NCBI GenBank assembly: GCA_910591455.2
Contig: OU342823.1
Span: 18,499,219 to 18,563,218 of the forward strand
Source: Pholis gunnellus
Taxonomy: Eukaryota > Chordata > Actinopteri > Perciformes > Pholidae
DNA: 64,000 nucleotides
Reading direction: 5' to 3'
The position numbers were made by a program, and so were the translations under genes. The notes under the pieces are model-generated. The model was given only the letters and a program-made list of their open reading frames with translations. It had not been told where the DNA came from and did no database searches. This document shows, piece by piece, positions 27,501 through 38,500 of this stretch (positions within the stretch are counted from its first letter, which is position 1; every line of letters starts with the position of its first letter).

Positions 27501-28397
27501 CTAAACAAAGGACAAGAGTAACAAAGCATAGATGGATCCCAGCCGTCAACATGTTCATATTTGTTCCATCCATGCTGTTAATCTGATTTTGGCATTTCGT
27601 ATTTGCAATCTTCCGCTCTGTATTGCAACTGCTGCACAGCTAGTTTCCCTTGGGATACATGCAGTTTGGTCTTATCTTATCTTTTGGTCAGTTTCATATC
27701 TGTCACAACATGACATCATAAAGATGAGCCCGAACACCACCCAAGTCCAACCCCACCATACAGACTTATATTTACATAATGTACAGGCTTTCACATTTTG
27801 GTTCAATTCAACATCACTTCTGACGACGAAGTACGAAAGTAATTTCGTATTTCAGACTGAAATCCATCGGTTTGAACTCTAATAAAAAGCCATTTTAGTA
27901 GTAGGCCTAAGACATTATAATAATGCTAAATAGCAATTGCCACAATTAAAAATAGACTGTGTATACATTTTGCAGTTCATAATTTATCATATTGTGTAGT
28001 AGCTTATATTTTATATTTTTATATTAAAATATGTATACAGTGTTTTTATGTAAACTGTAGGATTGTCTATATAAAAATATACACACACTGAATTGTAAAT
28101 GAATATAGTTTAGTGTAGCTTAGTCTCTATTATTGAGTGTATAAATCTCTGCGTTCATCATCTGACTAAAATAGTGCAGTTGTTAGTTATTAGTGAGCGA
28201 TATATAAACTGTGGAAACGGCCTGGCCAGTAAAACAGCGCAACCCACGCACTCACCTGTGCCGGGGGGCTGAGGCTTCTGCGGAGCTTTGGCCTTGCTGC
28301 CTGACTTGCGGGTGTACCGTCCAGCACTGACTACGGTCAAATGCAGAATGCAGAAGCAGAAGCACACGACAGCCAACTTCATCCCGAATGAAACCAT
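24548..28397 (-). CDS. agrp2: Agouti-related protein 2 (agouti-family melanocortin-receptor ligand), 3 exons, 134 aa
   Basis: Secreted antagonist or inverse agonist of melanocortin receptors; the zebrafish orthologue has been reported as pineal-expressed and involved in background adaptation. Coding exons: 28256-28397, 25201-25277 and 24548-24733 (stop TAA 24548-24550); phases join (G|GG, then phase 0) and total 405 nt. Residues 1-25 form a signal peptide (MKLAVVCFCFCILHLTVVSA), then a basic Lys/Arg/Pro region (RYTRKSGSKAKAPQKPQ; exon 2 RQRPLFARRGQYERQR), then the Cys-rich domain in exon 3: KCSQLTQSC, MPQFGCCESGTTCHC, RFFNAICFCRRSTS. The RFF receptor-contact motif (121-123) is intact. Only eight of the ten usual cysteines are present (98, 105, 111, 112, 118, 120, 127, 129). 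HCRFFNAICFCRR fits AgRP better than ASIP; agrp2 is favoured over agrp1 by the wwp1 neighbour. The start could also be the inner Met at 28382, or a weak-context in-frame ATG at 28487. Confidence 0.88.
24734..28255. other. agrp2: agrp2 introns with dispersed repeats
   Basis: Intron 2 is 24734-25200 and intron 1 is 25278-28255. Intron 1 holds a teleost-type repeat at about 26025-26205 (starting AGGGTTGGTAATCTTGAGAA), an AAGGTTCAAG...TGTCATTTTACTGCACAGGG repeat at 26214-26290 and an AGAATCA...CTTTATTGG repeat at 27401-27460. No other gene is seen; the frames at 26453-26883 and 27532-27882 have no support. Confidence 0.6.
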
Positions 28398-28543
28398 CTG
28401 TCTCTCCTCGGATGCAGCGATGGACCACAAAAAAGGGAAAAGAACCGCGTGTTGCGTTGCCAGCTGCCGCTTGTTGCCTACATCCAACTTGTTGCCCGTG
28501 TCGATGTTTGTCTCTGCGTCTCACTCACTCGCGGACTTCAACT

Positions 28544-28553
28544 TATTATAAAG
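28544..28553 (-). promoter_or_regulatory. agrp2: TATA box of agrp2
   Basis: The minus strand reads CTTTATAATAAG about 150 nt upstream of the chosen ATG, placing transcription start near 28,515-28,525. A TATA promoter fits a tissue-restricted peptide gene and contrasts with the TATA-less wwp1 and snx16 starts. Confidence 0.55.
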
Positions 28554-29548
28554 GCAGGTTCTAACAGTGCACGCCCCCCTTGTCTTCATGCCTCTAAGCA
28601 GTATAAACAACCGTGACCTAAATGATTTTATCTTCGATTTAACACGTATTAATGAGGAAAGATTCTTTAAAAAAAATGGTATTTCGTGCATATCATGAAA
28701 TATGTTTATACTCTTGAATTGTCACAAAAAGCTCTCCCAGGGATAATAGCTTGAATATTATAAACACCAATATAATGTCGGTGGTGTTCTCTGGCCTTTC
28801 TCATAGAAACTAATGCACTTTGGACCGTTTGTCATACACACACCCCATGTGAAATTATTATTATATTGTTCTATCAAAGGATTTTCATTGTATTCATGAT
28901 GCCCATGCTGCATTTCATACACTATCGGGTTCAGTACAGGACACAGTAGAGCTCTGTTTTACTTAAGTATAGTTAAGTAAATAATATCCAATGTCCATGC
29001 TGATAAAGCAAATCAGATTTCAAGGGCAGCTTGTCTTTACATTGTGCTTCTGCAGGGATTCTGAGCCAATACTTCATCAGAACACACTGCTGCTTTGTTT
29101 CAGGGCTTTCTCACTTACTCCTTGTGTTCCCTCTGTCAATACAAAGAGGAAGTAAGACAGCTGTAACTGCACCCAGTGCCAAAGAAATGACTAATTTATT
29201 AATAATAAATTAATAAACTGATGTATATTTAGATTGTGCACTGGAATATAAAGTAAGGACTGCTTACTCTAAACACATTTCACTGACAATATTTCTGACA
29301 AATATTTTTAAAATGTGTTTGAAATACAAAACAGTATTTTGTAATTAACGTTTGACTTGATAGAAATGGTTTTGTATTTTTTTATCATAATATTTGAGTG
29401 TTCTGGATTATAAAAAATATTGATAATAATTGACCTGAAACTGTTGGCGTGATGAAGTTACATATATGCAAACGGACACATTGGCAGTTGGAAAATGTCT
29501 AAATTTAAGGGGTTGTGTATAATTGTAGTTGCTAACGATCTATTGAAG

Positions 29549-29800
29549 ATAAGATAAGGCTTCATTGATCCTCAGAGGAGAAATCGGGTTGTTGCAGCAG
29601 GACAGAATAAGTACAGATAAATAAGTAAAAAATCTCCCCAATGAAACTGATCGGGAAACTATAGCACTCTGGGCTTCTGCAACTGGTTCTTTGACTTCTT
29701 CACAAACAGACCCCGGGCAGTTTGTATTGGCAGCCACACCTCCACCACTAGTGTTGAACATCGGAGCCCCCAGAGCTGTGGGCTCATGGGGGCCCACATG
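29549..29800. mobile_element. LINE fragment, same family as the wwp1 intronic copy
   Basis: From 29637 the sequence parallels 10130-10275: AAACTGATCGGGAAACT, then CACAAACAGACCCCGGGCAG, GGCAGCCACACCTCCACCAC and ATCGGAGCCCCCAGAG. The stretch 29549-29610 (AAGATAAGGCTTCATTGATC...) resembles another common fish repeat tail. Confidence 0.7.
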
Positions 29801-29829
29801 AGCCCAGTGTACGCTCGCAACGCAACAAC

Positions 29830-29965
29830 ATTTTAAACATTAATTTGGAACATCAAGTCGCAAGTTAAGACAAGTCACAAGTTTTTAACTCATAAATCGA
29901 GTATGAAGTCAATTATTTTCTGTCAAGTTGCAATTCATCAAAAAAGCGACTTGAGTCCACATCTC
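29830..29965. repeat. Teleost dispersed repeat (GACTTGAGTCCACATCTCTG type)
   Basis: A run of CAAGTCGCAAGTTAAGAC, CAAGTCACAAGTTTTTAAC, GTCAAGTTGCAA and the end GACTTGAGTCCACATCTCTG is typical of a common fish repeat built from degenerate AAGTC units. Family name uncertain. Confidence 0.5.
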
Positions 29966-30608
29966 TGTCCCCTTTTGCCTCGATCTTCTTCCTGTAGTTG
30001 TTCTTGTCCTATTTCAGTTTCCTCTTCATCTCCTTTTGGACAGTCAAGCTAGAATACAATTCCTGGAATCATTATACGAATAAGGATTCCTCTCATTTAG
30101 TTTCTACAATCAGGTGGAAGTGGGCCTCAAGTTAAAAAAAGGTTAGTGTAGTGTGGGATGCACTATTATTTTAACATCTTGTAGTGTGTGCATGTTTGAG
30201 ATTAGAGATAAGAAAATCTTGACGTTTCAATGTGTGTGTGATGCAGTTGATTAGTTGGATGCCGGACACGTCCGAGAGGACTTTGGGTCCAGAACTTTTA
30301 CGTTTTATCCAGAGTGAGCAGATTATTTGTAAATCAAGCTGTCCTCGGCCTTTCCCTTTGACAGAAAATCAAACATGAAAGAAACGATTGAGTGTCAGAG
30401 TGACATGAAGAAAAATGAAAAAGGTTGTCGTCAAAATAAAACACATCAGAATGCAAAAAATATCAAAAACGGTTTTATTTTTCCGTGGAACCTTTTTCAG
30501 TGCCGAATTTTTATTTTTGATGCCAAAACTTGTCTCTGTCACTAGTAGTGTCAGATGTGTAATGTGTCTTGTCAAGCAGTGAAAAGCCATGTCCCTCATG
30601 TTCATAAG

Positions 30609-30671
30609 ATGATTTCATGCTCCCTTGGAAATGTATTTTTGAAATACATTTCCAAGGGAGCATGAAATCAT
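30609..30671. repeat. Perfect 30-bp inverted repeat with 3-nt loop
   Basis: Positions 30609-30638 and 30642-30671 are exact reverse complements around the loop TTG (30639-30641). The arm begins ATGATTTCATGCTCCC and ends GGAAATGTATTT. Two further pairs match after one mismatch. No flanking coding sequence. Confidence 0.97.
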
Positions 30672-33600
30672 TTTGGTCATGTGATTATTTATTTTATTTA
30701 TTTCGATACACTGCGTGATTGCTATATTTGGGAGTTTGATTTCATACGCTTTGTGGATTATCTCTGAGAACATGTATAATATGCATAGAAGATGCATTTT
30801 CTAAAAGCACATTAGTAGGAAATACAATTTCAGTCTTGTGTCTGATTTGGGATGTGATAAGAGATGCTGGAGTGGCATCTGGCTTCCATATGATTCTCAC
30901 AACCACACAAAAATCTTTTGACTTCTTAATCTGATGGATTTCAACATATTTGCTGGTCCACCAGCCGTCTGGGTTTCTGAAAGACTGTCATCACCTTGAT
31001 AACCTCAGGAATTTCAGAAAACCAGGAATTTCTTCAAGCAGAAAAATAATGTAATACATTTTCACTCTAAACACTAACCTAAGACATTCTAACAAAAAAT
31101 ATGAATGATGCATCAATGATGGCTTTGTTCGATTTAGCTGTGCCAGCACCCCGTGAATGTGAGCCAGCTGTGCAATACAGGGGCCTTCGTACCAGATTAC
31201 CTGAATGTAAAGCAGATATTTCTAATATTGTCAATTGAACCTGGGTTCGACAAGACAAACTACATGCTTGAAAAAGGTGTGTACATTATGAGAAAGGTCA
31301 TGCAGCAAACCTTCTCCTAAAAAGTCATGTTCTGAATTTATTAATATATTTTTATCATAACAAACGTTTTATCACAAAATATTGTTATATATTTTAGGAG
31401 GTGCTATGGAGTCCTACAACATAGCTACAAATCAAAAACAGCACAGCTCTTGCTTTTATGTGCCCACTCCAATTACATTTGATGTTTCATAGCTTCCAGC
31501 AAAAACTGAAAAATACAGACACACTTACTTGACAGTCGAGCCAAATTTGATCCAGATGTTTATTTCCTACTATGAGAATCCTAAAAAATTACAAAAACAT
31601 GACAGCAGGTCGGTCAACAGACGAGCATCCACACAAGCACAATACGGCACATACACAAATACATTTGTTTTATTTGCCTGGTTTGAGTTTAATTCTTAAT
31701 TTATTTGGTATTTCTTGGTCTGTTTTATCTTCTTGGTTATATTTATAGTAGATTGTTCCTATTTATGGGTTTATGCAATTTAGTATTTTTTCCCCTTGAA
31801 TATTAAATTATTACATTAGCTTTTTTTAAGCCTATAAGACTTTTTAAATCTAAGTCTTAATTATACTGAATATATTTGCCAATAATTGTTTACTTTAAAT
31901 AAACTGCTGTCTGCACCTCCTTCCTCTTTCCCTGTTGTTCCCTGAATGAGCTCGTGCTAATATGAAAATACTAACTTGTAACTGTGTGTCTATTCTGCAT
32001 AAGCTGACCTCCTCCTCCTCTGCCCTTTCTCCAGCTTCCTTCTCTACTTCTCTACTGTCCCCTCGACGGAGTCTGAGCATGAAGACCCTGTTTTTATGTT
32101 ATTATTTGTCAGCAAATCACACCTTTACAGCCATCATGTGACTGTGTAGTTACCATATTACTTCTGCTGATTGCATTTACACTCCAAAAATCCCCAAAGT
32201 GGTGTTCTTTGGGAAGATTATTATCTTGCTGAACAAAACTTGAAAATGATCCTAAACTTTTGTTTGCCACAGAGCTTATTTTCTTCCCTTTCTAGATCTA
32301 AGACGATGTGTTTGCTCTTCTCCCATCTCGCTTTCCGTAAGAGTTTGCTTGACAGATGGTTCATCCAATCATCTGCCACGTATTATCTGAAAGTGCCTGC
32401 CCCTTTTCCCAAAAAGTTTCCAATGATGGTTTCTCGGATGGTTCCCTGTAACAGACCATCTGGCGGGTCAGGCCACCCATTTTCTGCAATAATCCAAAAT
32501 CCAATGGAAAGATCCCACTGGCTTTTTGTAAAGGGAACCAGGGCGATGCTAACTTTCGAGTTGGCCAACAAACATACTATATCCCTGCAGCACTCTGTTA
32601 CTGTTGATACAATCTGCCAGCTACAATTATTTTAGCAGGCAGAATGTTGCCAGCTAGAAATGAGAAGCCTGCTTTGTCTGGAATCAAAGACCCCTTATTG
32701 TAATAGTGATGAATGAGTGATAAATCTGCCACTGTTATTGTAAACTGCATACCAGTATGTTGCCCTGTCTGAATGGAAAGCTTGACAAGCGTAGCACCAG
32801 TAACTACAGCGAGCGGGGCTGAGTGTATTTAACGCCTTTAACACTTCAGGCGTGTATTCATGGAGGGAAAGTGGTGGACAAGGAGAGTAGATGAACACTG
32901 ATGATTTTTGATGCCATTTCCCCAGAAGTTCTTTAAATGTCGGTTGGACATAATTCCCTGAACAGAATCTCCTCCTGGAGCTGTGCACCCTAAGTCACCA
33001 TGGAGATATACAACACCATCATAAGATCCAAAAATCCAAAGTCATTTTGCTAATGCATTCATCTCACTCTGTGTGACAAGTGCCAGGAATCCCTGCTGAG
33101 GACCAAAGTCACGGCCAGTGCAAACCAGCCTTTCAGTATTTTTGGAAACAATTCAGTGCCAAAGGCTAGTCTTATGATTAGCACTGTCAACCGTCTCTGT
33201 TCGGTCAAAACATCTCTCGTCTGATTACACACAACGGTGCCGGACTTACAAGGCTGATTTTTATCAACCGTCAGGAGGGTCGTAGCCAGAAGGGTGAACT
33301 ATGAGAAGTTGTGGTTAGTGATAATATTCTCGGATACGGCATGATAATAAAACTGATATCCGCTGTAGTCACTTGATTAGTATTTGTTCCAAGCTGACAA
33401 ATTAACAAGCTGGTAAACAACTTGCGATGTGCCCCAAAGTTCAACCTCGTTAATGTGAGCTGAACTCAGCGGCCGAGCGCAGCTCAAACTGTAAAAGTGT
33501 TCAATAAAGATGTTATGTTTCATATTTGCAGGGCGGGGGTTATACTTAGAAATCCGGCTGTTTTGTCTTCATGGGACTCCTGCTATATTCTCCATTGTTA

Positions 33601-33829
33601 TGCTTTGTCTTGCATATTTTCCTCTCATTCACCCATTCCAACCTGGATCGCTGTTGCAGTTTTAAACACCTTGTTAAGAGAAGGCAAAAAAAAAATTAAT
33701 AAAAGAGGCAAAAAAAACAATATATGTGTTAAGGGAGTGACTACATAACAAAAGAATATACAAAATGTGAGTATTCACAACAAATATGCAACAATAAATA
33801 AATAATACAAAATGATAATTACATTGGTA

Positions 33830-34700
33830 GATGGGCGTATTGGAGGTTGTCTGTGTTAGGGAAGTTGAGGCTATATGTAGTCAAATAAATAATAATGATA
33901 GTATTATTATTATTATAACACTAATAACAATAATGTCCTTAATAATAACAATGGCAAAAAATGAACACATGAAAACACACATAAATATAACTATTAGGGA
34001 ACAAACTAATTAGAGATGACCAGGTGGAGTTCTGCTGCAGTGTTTATGACAGCGGTGGATAGATTTCCACAGAGATGTAACCGATAAATACGTTTTTCCA
34101 GTGTGCAGACGTTGGTGTTCCTTGATTTCCAGTTCATGAGGACGGTTTTCTTGCCGATATTTAGGGCCACAAGGAATATTGTACTGTACTGTTCAGGTTG
34201 ATTGTTGATATTTTCGATAGAGCCGGTGCAATTTATTAAAGGCGGTTATAGATCTGGGTGAATTAAGGATGAAGTGACTTGTTCTATCCTGTGAGCTATA
34301 GTGTCTTATTGATGGGACAGTAACTTGATGGCAAGGTTGGGTCTTTGATAGTTTTGAGGGGGATTGAAATTGTGTCTGTGTTCATGTTCTATGGAAGTCT
34401 TCAGCTTTATTTCCCTAATAATTTAGTTGAAGAGCGGAGCTAGAATGGACTAGAAAGGAGTGTTCATAGAACTAAGTAGGGAAGCCATCAGGCCCGGTGC
34501 TTTGTTATTTGGCATGTGATTGAGGGCAGTGAAGAGTTTTGTCCTTGTTATTGGTGAATATTGTTATTTCACTAAGTTGTGGTGGATCAATGCTGTTAAA
34601 ATATGAGTTGATGTCCTCTTGATTTTGGTGTTTTTCTGAGTATAATTTGGCAAAAATACTTGGACATTTTACTTATTTTTTTAATTTTTGGGCTTCCCTG
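33830..34700 (-). mobile_element. L1/Tx1-like LINE fragment, minus strand
   Basis: The minus strand of 34,470-34,690 reads DPPQLSEITIF, then NNKAPG and, after a frameshift, the typical GPDGFP region. The minus strand of 34,090-34,190 reads ARKTVLMNWKSRNTN, the characteristic near-C-terminal motif of this LINE group. Multiple frame breaks show decay. Confidence 0.7.
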
Positions 34701-34739
34701 CTGACTGCTTAATGACGGATATTGTTTTTTTCTCCATTT

Positions 34740-35570
34740 TGTTTAATTTGATTTTCCAAGTATTCGGCAGATTTATTGCAATGGAGGAAATTTGCTTGTC
34801 GAAGTCTGTGAAACTAAAGGAAGACATCAAAGACTATGTAGAACTTCATGATTCAGGGAAAGTGTCAACAGTAATTGTGTGGGACATAAGGAAAGTTGTA
34901 ATAAGAGGGAAAATAATTTCCATCACTGCATATGGGGAAACCTAGGGGCAAAGAATGGCAGATCTGCAGGGTAAATTAGCTATAATTTGTTGACAGTAAT
35001 AAAACAAATCTAATTTAAAACTGGAAATGGAAAAAAAACCTACAGAGATTGACTAAATATATACACAGGAAAACCAGAAAAGGTTTCTTTTACAGAACAA
35101 TAATGAAGTCAGAGGTAAATCAGCTAAATGTGTCGCGCACAAGTTATGCAAACGGTCGGAAAATTACATTTATAAAACAAAGAACCCTAAAACTTTGAAC
35201 TTTGAAACATTTTACCAGGAGCTATATTCTCAACCCCAGGCCTCCAACAAGACCCATATCAACACTTTAAGGTCTTAAATGAAAAACGAGTACAAGTAGT
35301 TTCTACCAAAGAATCGGACTCGGCTATCTCTGAATTAAAGGCTGGAAAGTCCCAAAGGCTCAGACAGTGTTACCACAGAATGATACAAATCTTTAGTCAC
35401 AGATATCTCCATTATAACCCATCAACCCGTTAAACTCAACTTACCTCCTGGAGGGAGGCAATTATCTCTGTTATTCCCAAAGAGGACAAAGAAAAACAAG
35501 AATGTGGGAATTATAAACCCGTCAGGGTTCTCAATCATCCAGCAACACTTCAACACTTTATTGTGTAGAC
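34740..35570 (+). mobile_element. L1/Tx1-like LINE fragment, plus strand
   Basis: Forward translation gives LKEDIKDYVELHDSGKVS, WDIRKVVIRGKIISITAYGE, then FETFYQELYSQPQASNKTHI, an altered AGKSPKGSDS (the PGPDG region), and TSWREAIISVIPKEDKEK then ECGNYKPVRVLNH. This is the linker-to-reverse-transcriptase start of an L1-type ORF2, with frameshifts. It faces the minus-strand fragment at 33830-34700 head to head. Confidence 0.82.
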
Positions 35571-38500
35571 CGAGGCATTCAGGCTTATTCAGGGTCGTCA
35601 ATAAATGTTTTGACCTCTTTTGGGAAAATATACCAGTCAAATTATTCCTATCAAATCTTGAGTTACAACAAACACAGCAAGTCTGACCCTTTTTCACAAA
35701 AACTCTTCACACTTATGATAAACATATGACCAGTTCATTTAACACTTGGACATGATGCAGCTGTACTGAGCACCAACTGGGCACCCAAAAATATTACGCA
35801 GTAATAGCTGCTGCAGAACGCTGAATATCGGTATCGGTGCAACCCTACAGTTGATGTTTACCTCATCGCGGTGGCAGGAGAGGGGAACGGTTGGCAGTTC
35901 TTGGTTCTGGGATCTTCATTCCAGGGATCTAGAGGCCTCATCTGGATCGGCCAGCAATCAACTTCAAATCGACTCAAAAGACCCGACATGCAGTCATCGA
36001 CATGGCCAGAAATGTTCATTAATCGTTTGCCTTTTCCATTCATCAGGATTTGTGAATTCCTTTCACTTCAACATATACGTTATAAACACATCAAAACATT
36101 CTAAATGACCTTTGCAGAACACTACTTGAGGAAAGGGAAACTGTTCTCTATCTTATCGCATCATTGCATTTACTTTTTAACTGTTCATGATGTTACGATC
36201 TCGTGTAACATATAATCAGACAGTAAGCATACAGTCCCCTCTCTAGGGAAACTAAAGTTGTATTTTTAAAGCTTAAAAGATACTATGTTGGCAAAGAAAG
36301 AGGATATTTCTGTGATAAGAATTTATTACATTTTGAAAGCATCACACTTTTAAAATGGGCCTTAGAGTAACTGTAAACCCACATCATCTCATCACTTATG
36401 AGACCTGACAGTTTATTTCACCCAAGCACAGACTACTGATCTGATTTCATGAAAGCAGACTTTAAATGTGAAGAAGCATACGCGTGTATTCAATAGATCA
36501 TTCCACGTTTCACTGTGGGTGAATTAAATATTTCTTTCTGATAAACATCTCTGCTGTGACATTGTTTTGTGTCCACAGCATTCATTTTGGACCAGACTTC
36601 TCAGTGAATTACCCCCTTTTAAATCCAGGACATTAATCGTGACACCAAAGGTTGTTCATTTAAGTCTTTCATAGTGCAACTATAGGTGTATATATGCAAC
36701 TAAAACTTCATATTAATTCATGTATCATTACAAAAAAAAGTCTATTCCAAGCAACAACATACACATAAGGGTCATTTAAAAGATTGTTTCCATCAGAGGA
36801 ACAAAGTGGAATTGTTTCATGTTCTGCACAAATCTATAAAGCTCTTCAAACATCAAAAGAAAAGTTAGGTGAAAAATGTTCAAGGCACTTAGAATTACGC
36901 GTGAAGGGAATTTACAGAACACGTTAACAAAACTCATATACATAAATCAAATATTGACACATTAGATCCAGTTGGAAATCCAAGACAGATTCAGTGGTTG
37001 AAAAGGCACGTTTCTGTCTCGAACAAACGCAGTAAAAAGCATATCCTAGCAAACATTATGGGTTGCCATTCATCCATAAAGTGCATCACATGACCTTTTT
37101 TTCCCAGGTCGAGTGTGAGACGATTCAATCGAGCTGTGGTTGTTATACACGTCATTAACTCATCATCAAAGAGTGAAAACACACTACAAACTGTGAAACC
37201 ACTGCACTTCAAGTGTTTTATATGGCTTTTGGGCCTGGCGACACTCTGACTAGTGCTGATGCCCGTGTCGGCCTTTTCTAATACCCGCACCCACCGACCC
37301 GCTATAAGAGCCAATCTGCACCGCCTGACCGGCAAATTACGTGTTTTATCAACCACCCGACCCGAAAGCGTAGCGCCGACTTCACGCATTATAGTCGCAC
37401 AATTGTCAAGACTCTGGTCTGACTCGAGAGCAGCTGCTTGCAGTGTGTCTGTGTGTGTGTGTTTGAGAGAGTTTTTAACCCTAGATGTAAAAGTTTAGTT
37501 CATCCAGACTACAAAATGTTCTCGCCTACTCTTACAGGAATCTAGCATTGCAGATAGTTTTGGTTTTATGTGCAGAGGTCACAGTTCCTCATGATGTTAC
37601 CCTCAGATGGCCCGGTCAAGAGGGACTAAGCTCGGGTAGATGGTGGTTACAGTACTTTGGGCACCATAAACTAAAATTCCATTGACCCAAATTGGATGAA
37701 GTTAGAGGCAGATGCCTTAGAAGTGGATATATTAAAAGCTGCTGAAAACAGAACTCAATGCATATCTATCGTCTCCACACGGCTTTCAACGTGGAGCCGG
37801 CTGAGCCTGCGGCTAGCAGCTAACGGTGCTATAAGCACGAACAGCGCAGACGACGGCACCAGTGCTGAGAGCGCCAACAGTGTTTACCTAAAAGGGGAAC
37901 GATCTGGGTCGGGGCGGCAAAAGTAAGTTAATACGAAAAGTAAACTTGAAAGTAGAACATTTTACACTTCCTAGGACAGCTTGCATGCGAGAGACACCAC
38001 CGTGAGTAATGGTGACTTGTTCACTTCCGGTATTTCCCGATTTTTGTTTACATCTTTACGTTACAAATAGCTGTTTGCTGCTATGTTAATGCTCTGAATC
38101 TTTAGCAGATACGACCAAAAACTATCTGCATGGCCACACACTCGTAGGGCGAAGTAGAACATGTTGTGTATTTCGTTGAATGGGTGAACTGATCCCTCGT
38201 TGATACCCCATGTTACAAGGTTGACCTTGAGGAAACTGATGCCAGTCCAGGCTCAGTCTCCTCTATTAACAGGCAAGGTGCCAGAAGAGGTTTAGTGTTG
38301 TAAATATTTATGGACTTTCCTTAAATTGGCATAAAGCAAACTGATGCATGTGTCAGGGGAATGACATGATAAGAGTACATTACATTCCTCTAAAAGCAAC
38401 AATAGACCACATTTCCTTGGCTCTCTCTCTCTCTCTCAATAGAATACATTACAGATTAGATGTATGGTCTCTCACAGGACTTTAGTTCACCACAAAACTT

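Noticed and set aside
32171..32635. 154-codon plus-strand frame
   Set aside because: No recognisable domain, no splice or promoter support, and composition like the surrounding noncoding DNA.
33830..35570. A single twin-primed L1 insertion
   Set aside because: Both halves carry the same PGPDG-region sequence, so they overlap rather than complement each other.
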